Below, in pieces: positions 21,848 to 29,355 of a DNA stretch of 64,000 nucleotides. The position numbers and the translations under genes were made by a program. Source of the DNA: Thermorudis peleae (lineage in GTDB: Bacteria > Chloroflexota > Chloroflexia > Thermomicrobiales > Thermomicrobiaceae); the NCBI RefSeq assembly GCF_000744775.1, contig NZ_JQMP01000003.1:868001-932000 (forward strand), in the 5' to 3' direction. The notes under the pieces were generated by a model that saw only the letters and a list, made by a program, of their open reading frames with translations, had not been told where the DNA came from and did not search any database. Each line of letters opens with the position of its first letter. Position 1 is the stretch's first letter.

Positions 21848-22483
21848 TCAGTTTGCTGGTACGCGTCCCTCAGCTCCTCTCGCTCGCGACACTTTGCTGC
21901 TGCGCGTACTGCGGTGGCGATGCAAGACTCCGGCAGGGTTCCGTTCGGTACGGTGTACCCTTTTGCCTGTCCAGTTGTCTCGTTGTGCGGCAAGGCTGTT
22001 ACTCTCATATTGACATGAGCGTGAAATAGCACGGGGCCGTCATGCGAATGTCCTTGCGCGCTTCTCGAATATCCCGCGGGACTGCAGCACGCACTCGCGC
22101 GTTGTTGCGATGCAGCTCTTCTCCCGAAACACGCTTACTGCGGCGCCGCACATGCTCTGCGTTGTCACACACTATCCGTTCCTCGTTGTGGGAACCGTTT
22201 CTCTGCATAGTTTGTGCGTTGGACGTGGCGCCCAGGAGGATACGGTGGATCCACTTGGCATGCGCATGAAGACAGGAAGCATGAACACGGGAATACCTGT
22301 CTTCCCGTGTTGTGCTGACCAATAAACGCGGTTGGGGAATCTGGCAGGAGTCCCAGGAGGACTTGTCTTCAGCAAGATGCAGTTGACGGTCGTGCCAGAC
22401 GATGTGTCATTGCTACCCTTGACAGACAACCAGTTGCTTTGTCATCGTATGGCGTCACGTTCATGCTCGACTGGGGGAATGCG
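21848..22483 (+). other. 636-base non-coding stretch before cas6
   Basis: No convincing gene is visible; open frames here are short and lack family resemblance. The notable content is a pair of competing hairpins at 22268-22311, and a TTGACA hexamer at 22419-22424 without a good -10 at normal spacing. No CRISPR repeat units were found by eye. Confidence 0.6.
22268..22311 (+). promoter_or_regulatory. Two mutually exclusive hairpins upstream of cas6
   Basis: Hairpin A pairs GAAGACAGG (22268-22276) with CCTGTCTTC (22296-22304). Hairpin B pairs AACACGGGAA (22284-22293) with TTCCCGTGTT (22302-22311). The right arms share three bases, so only one full hairpin can form at a time. Both stems are perfect (9 and 10 pairs). 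A simple H-type pseudoknot is unlikely since no loop is left between the right arms. This resembles an RNA switch, about 175 bases before the cas6 start. Confidence 0.5.
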
Positions 22484-23311
22484 GTGCGACTGACAGTACA
22501 TCTCGAGCCGGAGCAAACAGGTCTTCTTCCAACAACGTATCGAGAATATGTGCAAGCCGCCATCTACCGCTTGCTTCCAGCGCGAATTGGACAACCGCTT
22601 CATGACGGCAGCTATTGGTCAAGTACACGTCCTCTGAAGTTTTTTGTTTTTTCCCAACTGTATGGGGCTGTGCAGTACCGCAAAGGGGAAGGGGTCATGA
22701 TAAGCGGACCGATCTGGTTTCGGTTTGCTTCACCAGACCGCAACCTGGCCTTAGGAGTAGCGGCTGGTCTCTTGCAATTCGGACGGCTCCGTCTCGGCAC
22801 GCTGGATTTTGCTGTCCGCGAAGTGGCAACGCAGGCCTTGCCAGAGCTTAGTGAAACACTCGTGGTGCAGACGCTTTCACCCATCACGGTTTATCGAACA
22901 GTCGAGCAGGGCGGAAAGCGCCGTACGGAGTACTTCAACCCGCTTGAGGAGGAGTTTGCAGAACTCGTTGTGAGCAACCTTATGCGGAAAGCGCGTGTGC
23001 TTGGCTGGTGGTCAGATGACAATGGCACCGCTGACCAAACGGTGACGGCTGAGCACCCGGTTCGAATTCGTCTCCTCGGTGGCATCTCGGCGCGGCAGAA
23101 GCGGCTTGAATGTTACAAAGGCACGTGGATTGAGGGATGGGTCGGACGTTTCAAGCTTGAAGGCCCGCCACAACTCCTGCAACTTGCGCTTGAAGCTGGC
23201 CTTGGGGCGAAAAACAGTCAAGGCTTCGGGTATGTCGAGGAAGTGTTAGCTGGGGTATCGCCGCGTCGTCCGCATCCCCCGATCGAGCAACGTGAGGAAC
23301 GGTGTTCATGA
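22484..23311 (+). CDS. cas6: CRISPR-associated endoribonuclease Cas6
   Basis: Cas6 cuts CRISPR precursor RNA within repeats. From GTG 22484, which follows GGGGGAA by four bases, the 275-residue protein starts MRLTVHLEPEQ as Cas6 proteins do. The Tyr/His/Lys set known from Pyrococcus Cas6 can be matched as Y28, H40 (in PLHDGSY) and K52, so it looks active. The C-terminal glycine-rich RNA-binding motif is GLGAKNSQGFGYVE. Earlier in-frame TTG 22439 and ATG 22463 are alternatives. No other cas gene or repeat array lies in the window, so it stands alone here. Confidence 0.88.
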   Translation: MRLTVHLEPEQTGLLPTTYREYVQAAIYRLLPARIGQPLHDGSYWSSTRPLKFFVFSQLYGAVQYRKGEGVMISGPIWFRFASPDRNLALGVAAGLLQFGRLRLGTLDFAVREVATQALPELSETLVVQTLSPITVYRTVEQGGKRRTEYFNPLEEEFAELVVSNLMRKARVLGWWSDDNGTADQTVTAEHPVRIRLLGGISARQKRLECYKGTWIEGWVGRFKLEGPPQLLQLALEAGLGAKNSQGFGYVEEVLAGVSPRRPHPPIEQREERCS

Positions 23312-23410
23312 GGGATGAATCAGTATCGTCGTGTCGCTATTTCGAGTTTATGCTGTATTTTCTCGAGGGGAGCGGGGATGGGAGAGCAATGAATTCCGGT
23401 GGGACAGGTC

Positions 23411-23439
23411 TTGACAGGGAAGCATGACAGTGGTAGTAT
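23411..23439 (+). promoter_or_regulatory. Near-consensus sigma-70-type promoter
   Basis: TTGACA (23411-23416), a 17-base spacer and TAGTAT (23434-23439). It is among the best matches to a housekeeping promoter in this window. The predicted start is near 23446. It points to the structured segment at 23448-23521, not to any recognisable plus-strand gene. Confidence 0.7.
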
Positions 23440-23445
23440 AGTCCT

Positions 23446-23533
23446 AAGCCCCGATGATCTTCGGAGCGCGCGGCGAAGACCGCCAACGGATCTTCGTCAA
23501 GCAGCCCGGAATCGTCGGGGCCTTTGCTTTCAT
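23446..23533 (+). ncRNA. Candidate small structured RNA
   Basis: Begins at the predicted start of the strong promoter. Bases 23448-23458 pair with 23511-23521 in an 11-pair closing stem (one G-U), followed by a T-rich tail (CTTTGCTTT). Inside, CGAAGA (23474-23479) can pair with TCTTCG on either side (23458-23463 or 23491-23496), giving two alternative hairpins. It does not match the landmarks I know for 4.5S, 6S, tmRNA or RNase P RNA. A 68-codon frame from ATG 23454 exists but has no ribosome binding site. Confidence 0.45.
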
Positions 23534-23726
23534 CGTGATATGGGCCGCTCGCTTGCTACCGTGCCCCTGTCATAAGTCACGCCCCTTTAACGATGCAGAG
23601 AGAACTGTGAAATCCTGGGGATGCTTCTCTCCGATCATCAAAGCGCAAGAGGTGGCATAGGAGAAGATAAGCGGTGAGGCTCGTTCGGTATTCTTGGTTT
23701 CCGCGCGAAGAGGAGGCCTATTGATA
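23534..23726. other. Non-coding stretch after the candidate RNA
   Basis: No gene or clear signal could be supported. With the RNA candidate and terminators it fills the 517-base gap between cas6 and the permease gene. Confidence 0.5.
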
Positions 23727-23819
23727 AATCAGGGCGTCGGAACCTGCACGTTCCCGACGCCCTGATTATGCTGTGCTGCCGACCCGGCAGCTCCCCGACC
23801 AGCTCGCTCAGCGGTCGGG
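23727..23819. terminator. Cluster of three strong hairpins
   Basis: The first (23727-23767) has a 14-base perfect stem AATCAGGGCGTCGG/CCGACGCCCTGATT extended by three more pairs past a bulge. The second (23775-23791) is GCTGCCG/CGGCAGC with a 3-base loop. The third (23794-23819) is CCCGACC/GGTCGGG. They lie just beyond the stop of the minus-strand permease and would also stop plus-strand transcription from the cas6 side. Confidence 0.7.
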
Positions 23820-23828
23820 TGGCTGGGA

Positions 23829-24902
23829 TCAGCGCAGCGGCAGTGCGATGGCAAGGAGTCCAGCGAGGATTCCCATCCCGATGGTCAAGAGTGTCAATGC
23901 GGCGAGGACACGCCATGGGAGGGCCTGGCTAACCATGAGCAGTGATGCGAGGTTGAGAGGCGCAAGCGTGAGGAGCAGTGCGCCAGCTGGGCCAGCTCCG
24001 ACGCCGAAGGCAAGCATCGTCTGGATGATCGGGATCTCGCCAGCTGTTGGAATGACGAACAAGGTTCCGACAACGGCAAGGGCAATGATCACAAGCAGGG
24101 AATTGCCGAGCTGTGGCCCAGCTGATGGAAAAAGCCACGCCCGGGCGAGTCCCATGAGGAACACGACGATCAGGTACTCGGGCAGAAGCTGCACCACGAG
24201 CCGGGTCAGATTCCCTACCCAGCGTCGTAACCAGTTCCCATGCTCGGCAACCGATGGTCGTGAGGCATTTGCAATCGCTTGAGGAACGAGTGTCGGCCCC
24301 GCGAGACGTTCAGCGAGCGCAGCACCACCAAAAACGAGAAGGATGCCGAGTACAAGTCGAAGCAGTGCCCATTGCCAACCAAGCGTGAAAACGAGAAAGA
24401 CGAGCACAGCCGGGTTGAGCGTCGGATTTCCGAGGAAGAACGCGACGGCACTGCCGATTGAGGCCCCTTGTCGTCGTAGGCCAACGACGACTGGTGAGAC
24501 GCAGCATGAGCACATCATCCCTGGCAATGCGAACACGCCGCCAAGAAGAGTCGATCGCGCGCAGGCTCGACCAATCCAGCGCGTGACGAGATCAACGGGT
24601 AGGAATGTCTGGATTGATGCTGCGAGCAAGAGGCCAAGCACGAGCGCTTGCCAGACTGCGAGGAAGTATGTACGAGCGTAGTCGAGTGCGGCATGGAGTG
24701 ACGGCGCTGGCGGCGTTGCCGCTCCACCAGTCAGAATCGACTTGCCTAGCTTGCCCGTTGCTGCAGCGAGATGTGCTTTGTGGTAATACGGCAACCACTT
24801 CACGTAGGCTAATCCGATGACAGCCAACACAAACACGATGAGTACGCCAACGAGGACATGCTGCTGCCGCTGCGATAGTGCCGGAGTTGACGTATCCTGC
24901 AT
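23829..24902 (-). CDS. DUF318/ArsP-like permease
   Basis: A 357-residue membrane protein with about eight hydrophobic segments. The key motif MMCSCCVSPVV (C131, C133, C134) at the end of the third segment and the later VIPTAGEIPIIQTM are family hallmarks. Members include ArsP, which exports trivalent organoarsenicals, and uncharacterised homologues, so a thiol-reactive metalloid or metal substrate is plausible but not shown. AGGAGG lies before the ATG. A promoter fits at 25036-25063, giving a leader of about 125 bases. Confidence 0.85.
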   Translation of the reverse strand: MQDTSTPALSQRQQHVLVGVLIVFVLAVIGLAYVKWLPYYHKAHLAAATGKLGKSILTGGAATPPAPSLHAALDYARTYFLAVWQALVLGLLLAASIQTFLPVDLVTRWIGRACARSTLLGGVFALPGMMCSCCVSPVVVGLRRQGASIGSAVAFFLGNPTLNPAVLVFLVFTLGWQWALLRLVLGILLVFGGAALAERLAGPTLVPQAIANASRPSVAEHGNWLRRWVGNLTRLVVQLLPEYLIVVFLMGLARAWLFPSAGPQLGNSLLVIIALAVVGTLFVIPTAGEIPIIQTMLAFGVGAGPAGALLLTLAPLNLASLLMVSQALPWRVLAALTLLTIGMGILAGLLAIALPLR

Positions 24903-25254
24903 CCGCTTTCCTCCTAATCTTCAGCTAGCCACGATCGCCGCCTGCCATATCACCATGCCCTACATGGCCCACCCCCTTTCTGCCTCATTTCGCAGCATAC
25001 AAAGCCCCATTCTACGTAAAGAAGTAAGTCGGGTGATAGTAGTGCGCCAAATGCGCCTGTCAATCAGTATGTTGTGCGTCGCAGGCAAAGCCTCCGGAAG
25101 AAAAGTGCACTCGTATGATGATTCGTTGGGGCGTGTAGTCTCAGGGAATGGTGTTCAAGTGACCGTCTCATGGCATACGTGTGCGGTGCTGTCATGCAGG
25201 AGTAGCGCGTGGAGTGCCTTTCTAACTCGGTGAACACATCAGTATGCCGAGCAG
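24903..25254 (-). other. Leader and promoter region of the permease
   Basis: No gene seen. The stretch holds the permease promoter and an inverted repeat CCATG/CATGG around 24952-24966 within the leader. Confidence 0.5.
25036..25063 (-). promoter_or_regulatory. Promoter for the permease gene with repeat in the spacer
   Basis: On the minus strand TTGACA (25063-25058) is followed by a 16-base spacer and TACTAT (25041-25036). The spacer contains two direct copies of GGCGCA and a GCGC/GCGC inverted repeat. A binding site between -35 and -10 is typical of MerR-type activators, which fits a metal permease; this is inference. Confidence 0.55.
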
Positions 25255-26793
25255 CTACTCTGGCGATTCCGCTCGTTGCTGGTGGACAGCTGTCGCAGGA
25301 ATCGCGGGTCGCTCTTGCTCGTTGAGGTTGGCTGCATCTTCATCAGAAAGTTCTTCATCAGCTGAAGGAAGGAGGATCGGTTTCAGCAGATCTTCTGGTT
25401 GGAGCAAGGGGCGTGGCGGCGTCGCATAGGCGCGCTGGGCAGGAACAGAGACAAGTTCGAGTTCTGGATAGCGTAAGGCCGTGAGCGCGTTGCCGAAAAC
25501 GCAACCAGTATCAATGTCAATCGTTTGATTCACCCAGACAGGGGTAACAACTGGGGTGTGGCCATAGACGACAATGGCACGTCCACGGTAGTCCAGTGCC
25601 CAGTTAACGCGGATTGGCAATCCTTGCGCATCGCGTTCCCCAGTGGTGACGCCAAAGAGTGCAATGCGTCGGACAACGGGAGAGCTTCGGCCGTGATACT
25701 CTTCGGGAAGGCCAGCGTGTGCTACGACAAGTCGACCGCCGTCAAGCACAAGATGGTTCGGGAGCTTTGCGAGGAAGCGGCGAACACGTTCGCGAAATGC
25801 AGGCGGTTCAGTTGCCAATTGCGCGACGGTAATTTCGAAGCCGTGCGCAATCAGGACGTCCTGGCCCGTTAAATAGCGCTGAAGCTTACGATCGTGGTTG
25901 CCCATCACCATCAGGGCTCGGCGTTCTTCAACTGCGTCCATCACAAGGCGGAGTACGTTCGGGCTATCAGGCCCGCGATCAGTTAAATCACCGACAAAGA
26001 CAAGCTTGCGCCCATGTGGATGGCGGACGCGGAAGCGGGGCTGGCCATCTCGTGCTGTTGTCTGTTCAACGCGATACCCAAGCCGGTCGAGCAAGGTGAG
26101 CAACTCTGGGAGACAGCCGTGGACATCGCCGATAATGTCGAAGGGGCCATGGAGATTCCGGCGGTCGCAATCCAAGGGGCGCCGGATGACAATGCATCGC
26201 ATAAGCTCTTCAGGCGAGCGAATCCACTCTCGAAGGGCAAACGGTTCACGCAAGATCTGCCCGCGATTGCGTTGTAATTGCTGATGTTGCCGGGTAATCA
26301 CTTCAGCGCCAACATGACGCTCTGGTCGAGCGGCATCCCAGGCGAGGCAAGTCCGCAGTGGCAGGTCGAAGATGATTGCCACGGCTGGTAGATGGTGTGC
26401 CTGCGCAAGGGCCAGAAGCGGGGCGCGGGATTCAGCTGTCGTGTTTGTTGCGTCAATGACCGTGAGTTTGCCGCGACGCAGCCGCGCATCTGCCACTTGA
26501 TGAAGCAAGGCGAATGCTTCACGGCTAGCAGACTGGTCCGCTTCACTGTCAGTCAGTAACGCGCGGAAAAAGTCGGAGGAAAGTACTTCGGTTGGGCGAA
26601 AGTGGGTGCGAGCAAACGTCGATTTCCCTGAGCCTGCTGGACCAATGAGGACGACGAGTGATGGCGTCGGAATGACGAGCCGGCGGCTCGGAGTTGCCTT
26701 TTCTTTGCCGTTGGGTGAGGCGCGGTGGCCTTCGGCAGGTCCAGTAGCCGCAGTGGCTGGTTCACGTTGCTCAGGGTGTTGAATTTGCTCCAT
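25255..26793 (-). CDS. Polynucleotide kinase-phosphatase without ligase domain
   Basis: Two domains of the bacterial Pnkp RNA-repair enzyme. Residues 45-190 are a 5'-kinase with P-loop GPAGSGKST (51-59) and VIDATNTT (113-120). Residues 215-480 are a metallophosphatase with GDVHGC (222-227), GDLTDRGPDS (268-277), GNHDRK (298-303) and late HAGLPEEY and VYGHTPV. Clostridium Pnkp has about 870 residues with a C-terminal adenylyltransferase; here the 512 residues stop after the phosphatase, and no Hen1 methylase is adjacent. It probably heals broken RNA or DNA ends. The first 40 residues are low complexity. Confidence 0.88.
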   Translation of the reverse strand: MEQIQHPEQREPATAATGPAEGHRASPNGKEKATPSRRLVIPTPSLVVLIGPAGSGKSTFARTHFRPTEVLSSDFFRALLTDSEADQSASREAFALLHQVADARLRRGKLTVIDATNTTAESRAPLLALAQAHHLPAVAIIFDLPLRTCLAWDAARPERHVGAEVITRQHQQLQRNRGQILREPFALREWIRSPEELMRCIVIRRPLDCDRRNLHGPFDIIGDVHGCLPELLTLLDRLGYRVEQTTARDGQPRFRVRHPHGRKLVFVGDLTDRGPDSPNVLRLVMDAVEERRALMVMGNHDRKLQRYLTGQDVLIAHGFEITVAQLATEPPAFRERVRRFLAKLPNHLVLDGGRLVVAHAGLPEEYHGRSSPVVRRIALFGVTTGERDAQGLPIRVNWALDYRGRAIVVYGHTPVVTPVWVNQTIDIDTGCVFGNALTALRYPELELVSVPAQRAYATPPRPLLQPEDLLKPILLPSADEELSDEDAANLNEQERPAIPATAVHQQRAESPE

Positions 26794-26871
26794 TGAACCG
26801 CGTCAACTCCTCTCACGGGCAGTTGCCCGCGCAGGCAATCCTAGCACGTAGCTGATGCACCGACTGGCTGG

Positions 26872-26901
26872 TTGCCGACATGCGCCAGCTATCGGTAGAA
26901 T
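26872..26901 (+). promoter_or_regulatory. tRNA promoter
   Basis: TTGCCG (26872-26877), 18-base spacer, TAGAAT (26896-26901), placed 25 bases before the tRNA start. Confidence 0.6.
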
Positions 26902-26925
26902 GAGATACGCGGGAGCCGACGAGAT

Positions 26926-26997
26926 GGGCCTGTAGCTCAGCGGTAGAGCAAGGGGCTCATAACCTCAAGGTCGTAGGTTCGAATCCTACCAGGCCCA
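26926..26997 (+). tRNA. tRNA with CAU anticodon (tRNA-Ile2 or elongator tRNA-Met)
   Basis: A full cloverleaf: acceptor GGGCCTG/CAGGCCC, D arm GCTC/GAGC, anticodon loop CTCATAA, T arm GTAGG/CCTAC. G1 pairs with C72 and position 11-24 is C-G, so it is not an initiator. The loop and T arm resemble known bacterial tRNA-Ile2 whose C34 is changed to lysidine, but elongator Met is not excluded. CCA is not encoded. Confidence 0.93.
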
Positions 26998-27047
26998 CCC
27001 GCTGGCAGCATGGGAGCTGCCGGACAGTTGGTAATCGAGAGGTGGAC

Positions 27048-27419
27048 ATGGCGCGACTAGAACAGGAGACGCTGGCGAGTCCAGCAGCGTTGGCCCGCTA
27101 TGCAGCTGAGGCAGCTGCTGATGCACTTGCGACCGATATTCAAGTACTTGACCTCCACGAATACACTCCGTTCTTTGACCTCTTCGTCATCTGTACAGCG
27201 GATAACACCCGGCAACTGCGAGCGCTGAGTCTGCGCGTTGTTGAGGCGCTGCGTGAAGCTGGCGCTGAACTCCGGCGCAGTGAAGGTGAACCGGAGTCGG
27301 GCTGGATTGTGCTCGACTATGGCACGGTCCTCGTGCATCTCTTCACGCCCGAACAACGCCAGTACTACCGGCTTGAGGAGCGCTGGAGCCATGCACCGAA
27401 AGTGCTGGTGATCCAATGA
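27048..27419 (+). CDS. rsfS: Ribosomal silencing factor RsfS
   Basis: Binds ribosomal protein uL14 and blocks subunit joining when nutrients are low. The 123-residue protein has the family core ADNTRQLRAL near the middle, EGEPESGWIVLDYGTVLVHLF and RQYYRLEERW at the end. ATG 27048 follows GAGAGGTGG; a GTG at 27042 is also in frame. It lies 50 bases after the tRNA and overlaps the next small gene by ATGA. Confidence 0.93.
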   Translation: MARLEQETLASPAALARYAAEAAADALATDIQVLDLHEYTPFFDLFVICTADNTRQLRALSLRVVEALREAGAELRRSEGEPESGWIVLDYGTVLVHLFTPEQRQYYRLEERWSHAPKVLVIQ

Positions 27420-27610
27420 GCCGGGTGGGCGGACAGGCTCTGCGGCGGCTCTGGCTTCAGGCATGGGTACGCTACAGTCTTGTGTTAGCCCTTGGTCTGG
27501 CAAGCGGTATGGCAATCGGCCTGGTGCTTGCTCAGCGTCCTTGGGTGCTCCTTGCGCGGCTTTGGCGTGCAGCCCCCGATCAGCCGCCGTTTGATGCCTT
27601 GCTGCAGTAA
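27416..27610 (+). CDS. Small single-span membrane protein
   Basis: 64 residues: a basic N terminus, one hydrophobic segment with small residues (about 21-41, LVLALGLASGMAIGLVLA) and a short polar tail. It starts inside the rsfS stop (ATGA), which supports real translation. No family recognised. A strong terminator follows. Confidence 0.6.
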   Translation: MSRVGGQALRRLWLQAWVRYSLVLALGLASGMAIGLVLAQRPWVLLARLWRAAPDQPPFDALLQ

Positions 27611-27626
27611 GTGCGAGAGATGCACA

Positions 27627-27665
27627 AAAGCCCAGCGGAAGGCACACACTGCCCCGCTGGGCTTT
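27627..27665. terminator. Bidirectional terminator
   Basis: AAAGCCCAGCGG and CCGCTGGGCTTT form a perfect 12-pair stem with a 15-base loop; the A/T ends give a short U tract on either strand. It separates the rsfS unit from the convergent fmdB gene. Confidence 0.85.
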
Positions 27666-27746
27666 GTATCACACCGTCCTTCATGCTTCGCACGAGAATG
27701 AGGCTTGTTCGCGCTCCGTTCGTCGTTTTACCCAGAGCGCGCCAGC

Positions 27747-28211
27747 TTACTCGAGGTCAGTGACCTCCGACTCTTGATGGCTTTCTTCGGTCTCAGCCTG
27801 ATCTGCTTCTTCTTCCATTGCACGGTCAAGGCGTTCCATGACAGTATCAGGGTCAGCGCCGCGTTCCAGGTCAGTCAGCGCTTGGTCAAGCAGCGGGTCA
27901 AGCGGCTCGCCAGTTTCGGCTGCAAGCTGACGCGCCCATTGGGCCAGGGCTTGTGGATTGTCGTCCTCGGGCAGTGGGAAGTCGTCTTCCTCATCCCATC
28001 GCTCGTCAGCCATTGTCGCGTCGTCCCAGCTGTCAGCCGGCTCGCGTGGTGCCGAGGTGCGGAGGACGGCAATACGTGAGAACCGACGTTCACCAATGCT
28101 GCCGCAGCGTGGACACTGGGCAGGCCCAGCCGCTTCTGCTGCAGCGATTGATGGATAGAAGGTGCTGAATCGCATACGGCATTGTGGGCACCGATATTCA
28201 TAGATCGGCAT
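27747..28211 (-). CDS. FmdB-type zinc-ribbon protein
   Basis: 154 residues starting MPIYEYRCPQC, the typical FmdB start, with a second pair CPRC at 33-36; the four cysteines form one zinc ribbon. The rest is acidic and ends in a Glu-rich tail (EEADQAETEES). FmdB proteins are proposed regulators, evidence being thin. ATG 28211 lies two bases after the stop of the transferase gene, so it is cotranscribed. Confidence 0.8.
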   Translation of the reverse strand: MPIYEYRCPQCRMRFSTFYPSIAAAEAAGPAQCPRCGSIGERRFSRIAVLRTSAPREPADSWDDATMADERWDEEDDFPLPEDDNPQALAQWARQLAAETGEPLDPLLDQALTDLERGADPDTVMERLDRAMEEEADQAETEESHQESEVTDLE

Positions 28212-28213
28212 CG

Positions 28214-29338
28214 TTACGACCTCCGTGGCGGTTGCGGAAGCACTGGCTGGTTGACCGATTGCTCCGTTTTCGCTGCTGCTTTCGGTGTTTGCCGTGCGAG
28301 CAAAGCGAGTGCGACGAGGCCGAGGATACCTGCGGCGCTGAGGACAAGCAGCTTGACGAGTGGGCCGGAAAGGAGCAGCGCTGCAGCGCCAAACGCGCTT
28401 GAGACCACGGCGAACAGGCCAACAATTTGGCGCTGCGACCATCCACGGTCGAGGAGCCGATGGTGAAGATGGCTACGATCAGCAGCCATCGGCGAGCGGC
28501 CAAGGCGGAGGCGGTAGAGGATAAGCCAAGCGACATCGAGAATCGGCAGCCAGAGGACCAAGAGTGCGGTCGCGATCTTTGCCCCACCGATAATGGCCGT
28601 AACAGCGAGCGCGTAGCCAAGGAACATGGCACCACTGTCACCCATGAGTATCCGTGCTGGGTGCCAGTTGAAGACAAGAAAACCAAGGGTAGCGGCCCCA
28701 AGTGCCATCGGCAGAAGGGAGATGGTGAATTGCGGGTTGCCCGCTGGTCGGAAGAAGGTGTGGAGAAAGAGGACGACACAGGCAATGGTGACGACTGTCC
28801 CGGCAAGACCGTCCAGGCCATCGAGGAAGTTCACCGTGTTCATCATCCCGACGATCCAGAAGAATGTGAAAAGCACGGCGATAATAAGTGGCAACGTTGT
28901 CATGCCCCCAAAGGGGTTGCGAAACTGCTCAATGACCAGACCATGCTCGGGGCCGCGGAGTCGCGGCAAGATGATGATTGCAGCCGCAGCAATTTGCCAG
29001 AGCAATTTCGGTAGTGGCCGTAGCCCCATGAGATCATCGTAGAGGACGCTGCCAACGACGAGCCCGCTCCCGATGACCAGCAGGGCGATCCGCTCAATCT
29101 CAATTGGAAACCGCTCGACTGGCAGCACAAATGAGAGCGCAAGACCGGTCACAAAGCCAAGGAAGATGCCTGGCCCGCCGATGCGTGGCAATGGCCGGCG
29201 ATGTACTTGGCGTGGCTCGGTGGGGTAGCTGAGGATGTCATACCGCGCGGCGAGGTGAATCAGCCAGGGCATTATGAAGGCTGATGTTCCCCCTGCAATG
29301 AGACCAACAGCGAGCGCGATGAGTCCTCGTTCCACCAT
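28214..29338 (-). CDS. UDP-GlcNAc/MurNAc:undecaprenyl-phosphate transferase (WecA/TagO/MraY family)
   Basis: An integral membrane enzyme that moves a sugar-1-phosphate from a UDP-sugar to undecaprenyl phosphate, starting a surface glycan. The 374 residues span about ten hydrophobic segments. Motifs: DDLMGL for metal binding, NFLDGLDGLAG, and LMGDSGAMFLGY, then a late cytoplasmic DRSHLHHRLLDRG of the WecA/TagO type. The gene lies 17 bases after glyA on the minus strand. Confidence 0.92.
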   Translation of the reverse strand: MVERGLIALAVGLIAGGTSAFIMPWLIHLAARYDILSYPTEPRQVHRRPLPRIGGPGIFLGFVTGLALSFVLPVERFPIEIERIALLVIGSGLVVGSVLYDDLMGLRPLPKLLWQIAAAAIIILPRLRGPEHGLVIEQFRNPFGGMTTLPLIIAVLFTFFWIVGMMNTVNFLDGLDGLAGTVVTIACVVLFLHTFFRPAGNPQFTISLLPMALGAATLGFLVFNWHPARILMGDSGAMFLGYALAVTAIIGGAKIATALLVLWLPILDVAWLILYRLRLGRSPMAADRSHLHHRLLDRGWSQRQIVGLFAVVSSAFGAAALLLSGPLVKLLVLSAAGILGLVALALLARQTPKAAAKTEQSVNQPVLPQPPRRS

Positions 29339-29355
29339 CGCCGCGCTCCTCGCGG

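Noticed and set aside
22268-22311. H-type RNA pseudoknot
   Set aside because: The two right arms abut with no connecting loop to span a 9-pair stem, so exclusive hairpins are more likely.
23454-23660. 68-codon frame after the strong promoter
   Set aside because: No ribosome site, starts within the RNA stem, no protein-like pattern; the RNA reading is preferred but this is not settled.
21848-23828. CRISPR array next to cas6
   Set aside because: No repeated 25-40 base units with spacers were found on either side of the gene.
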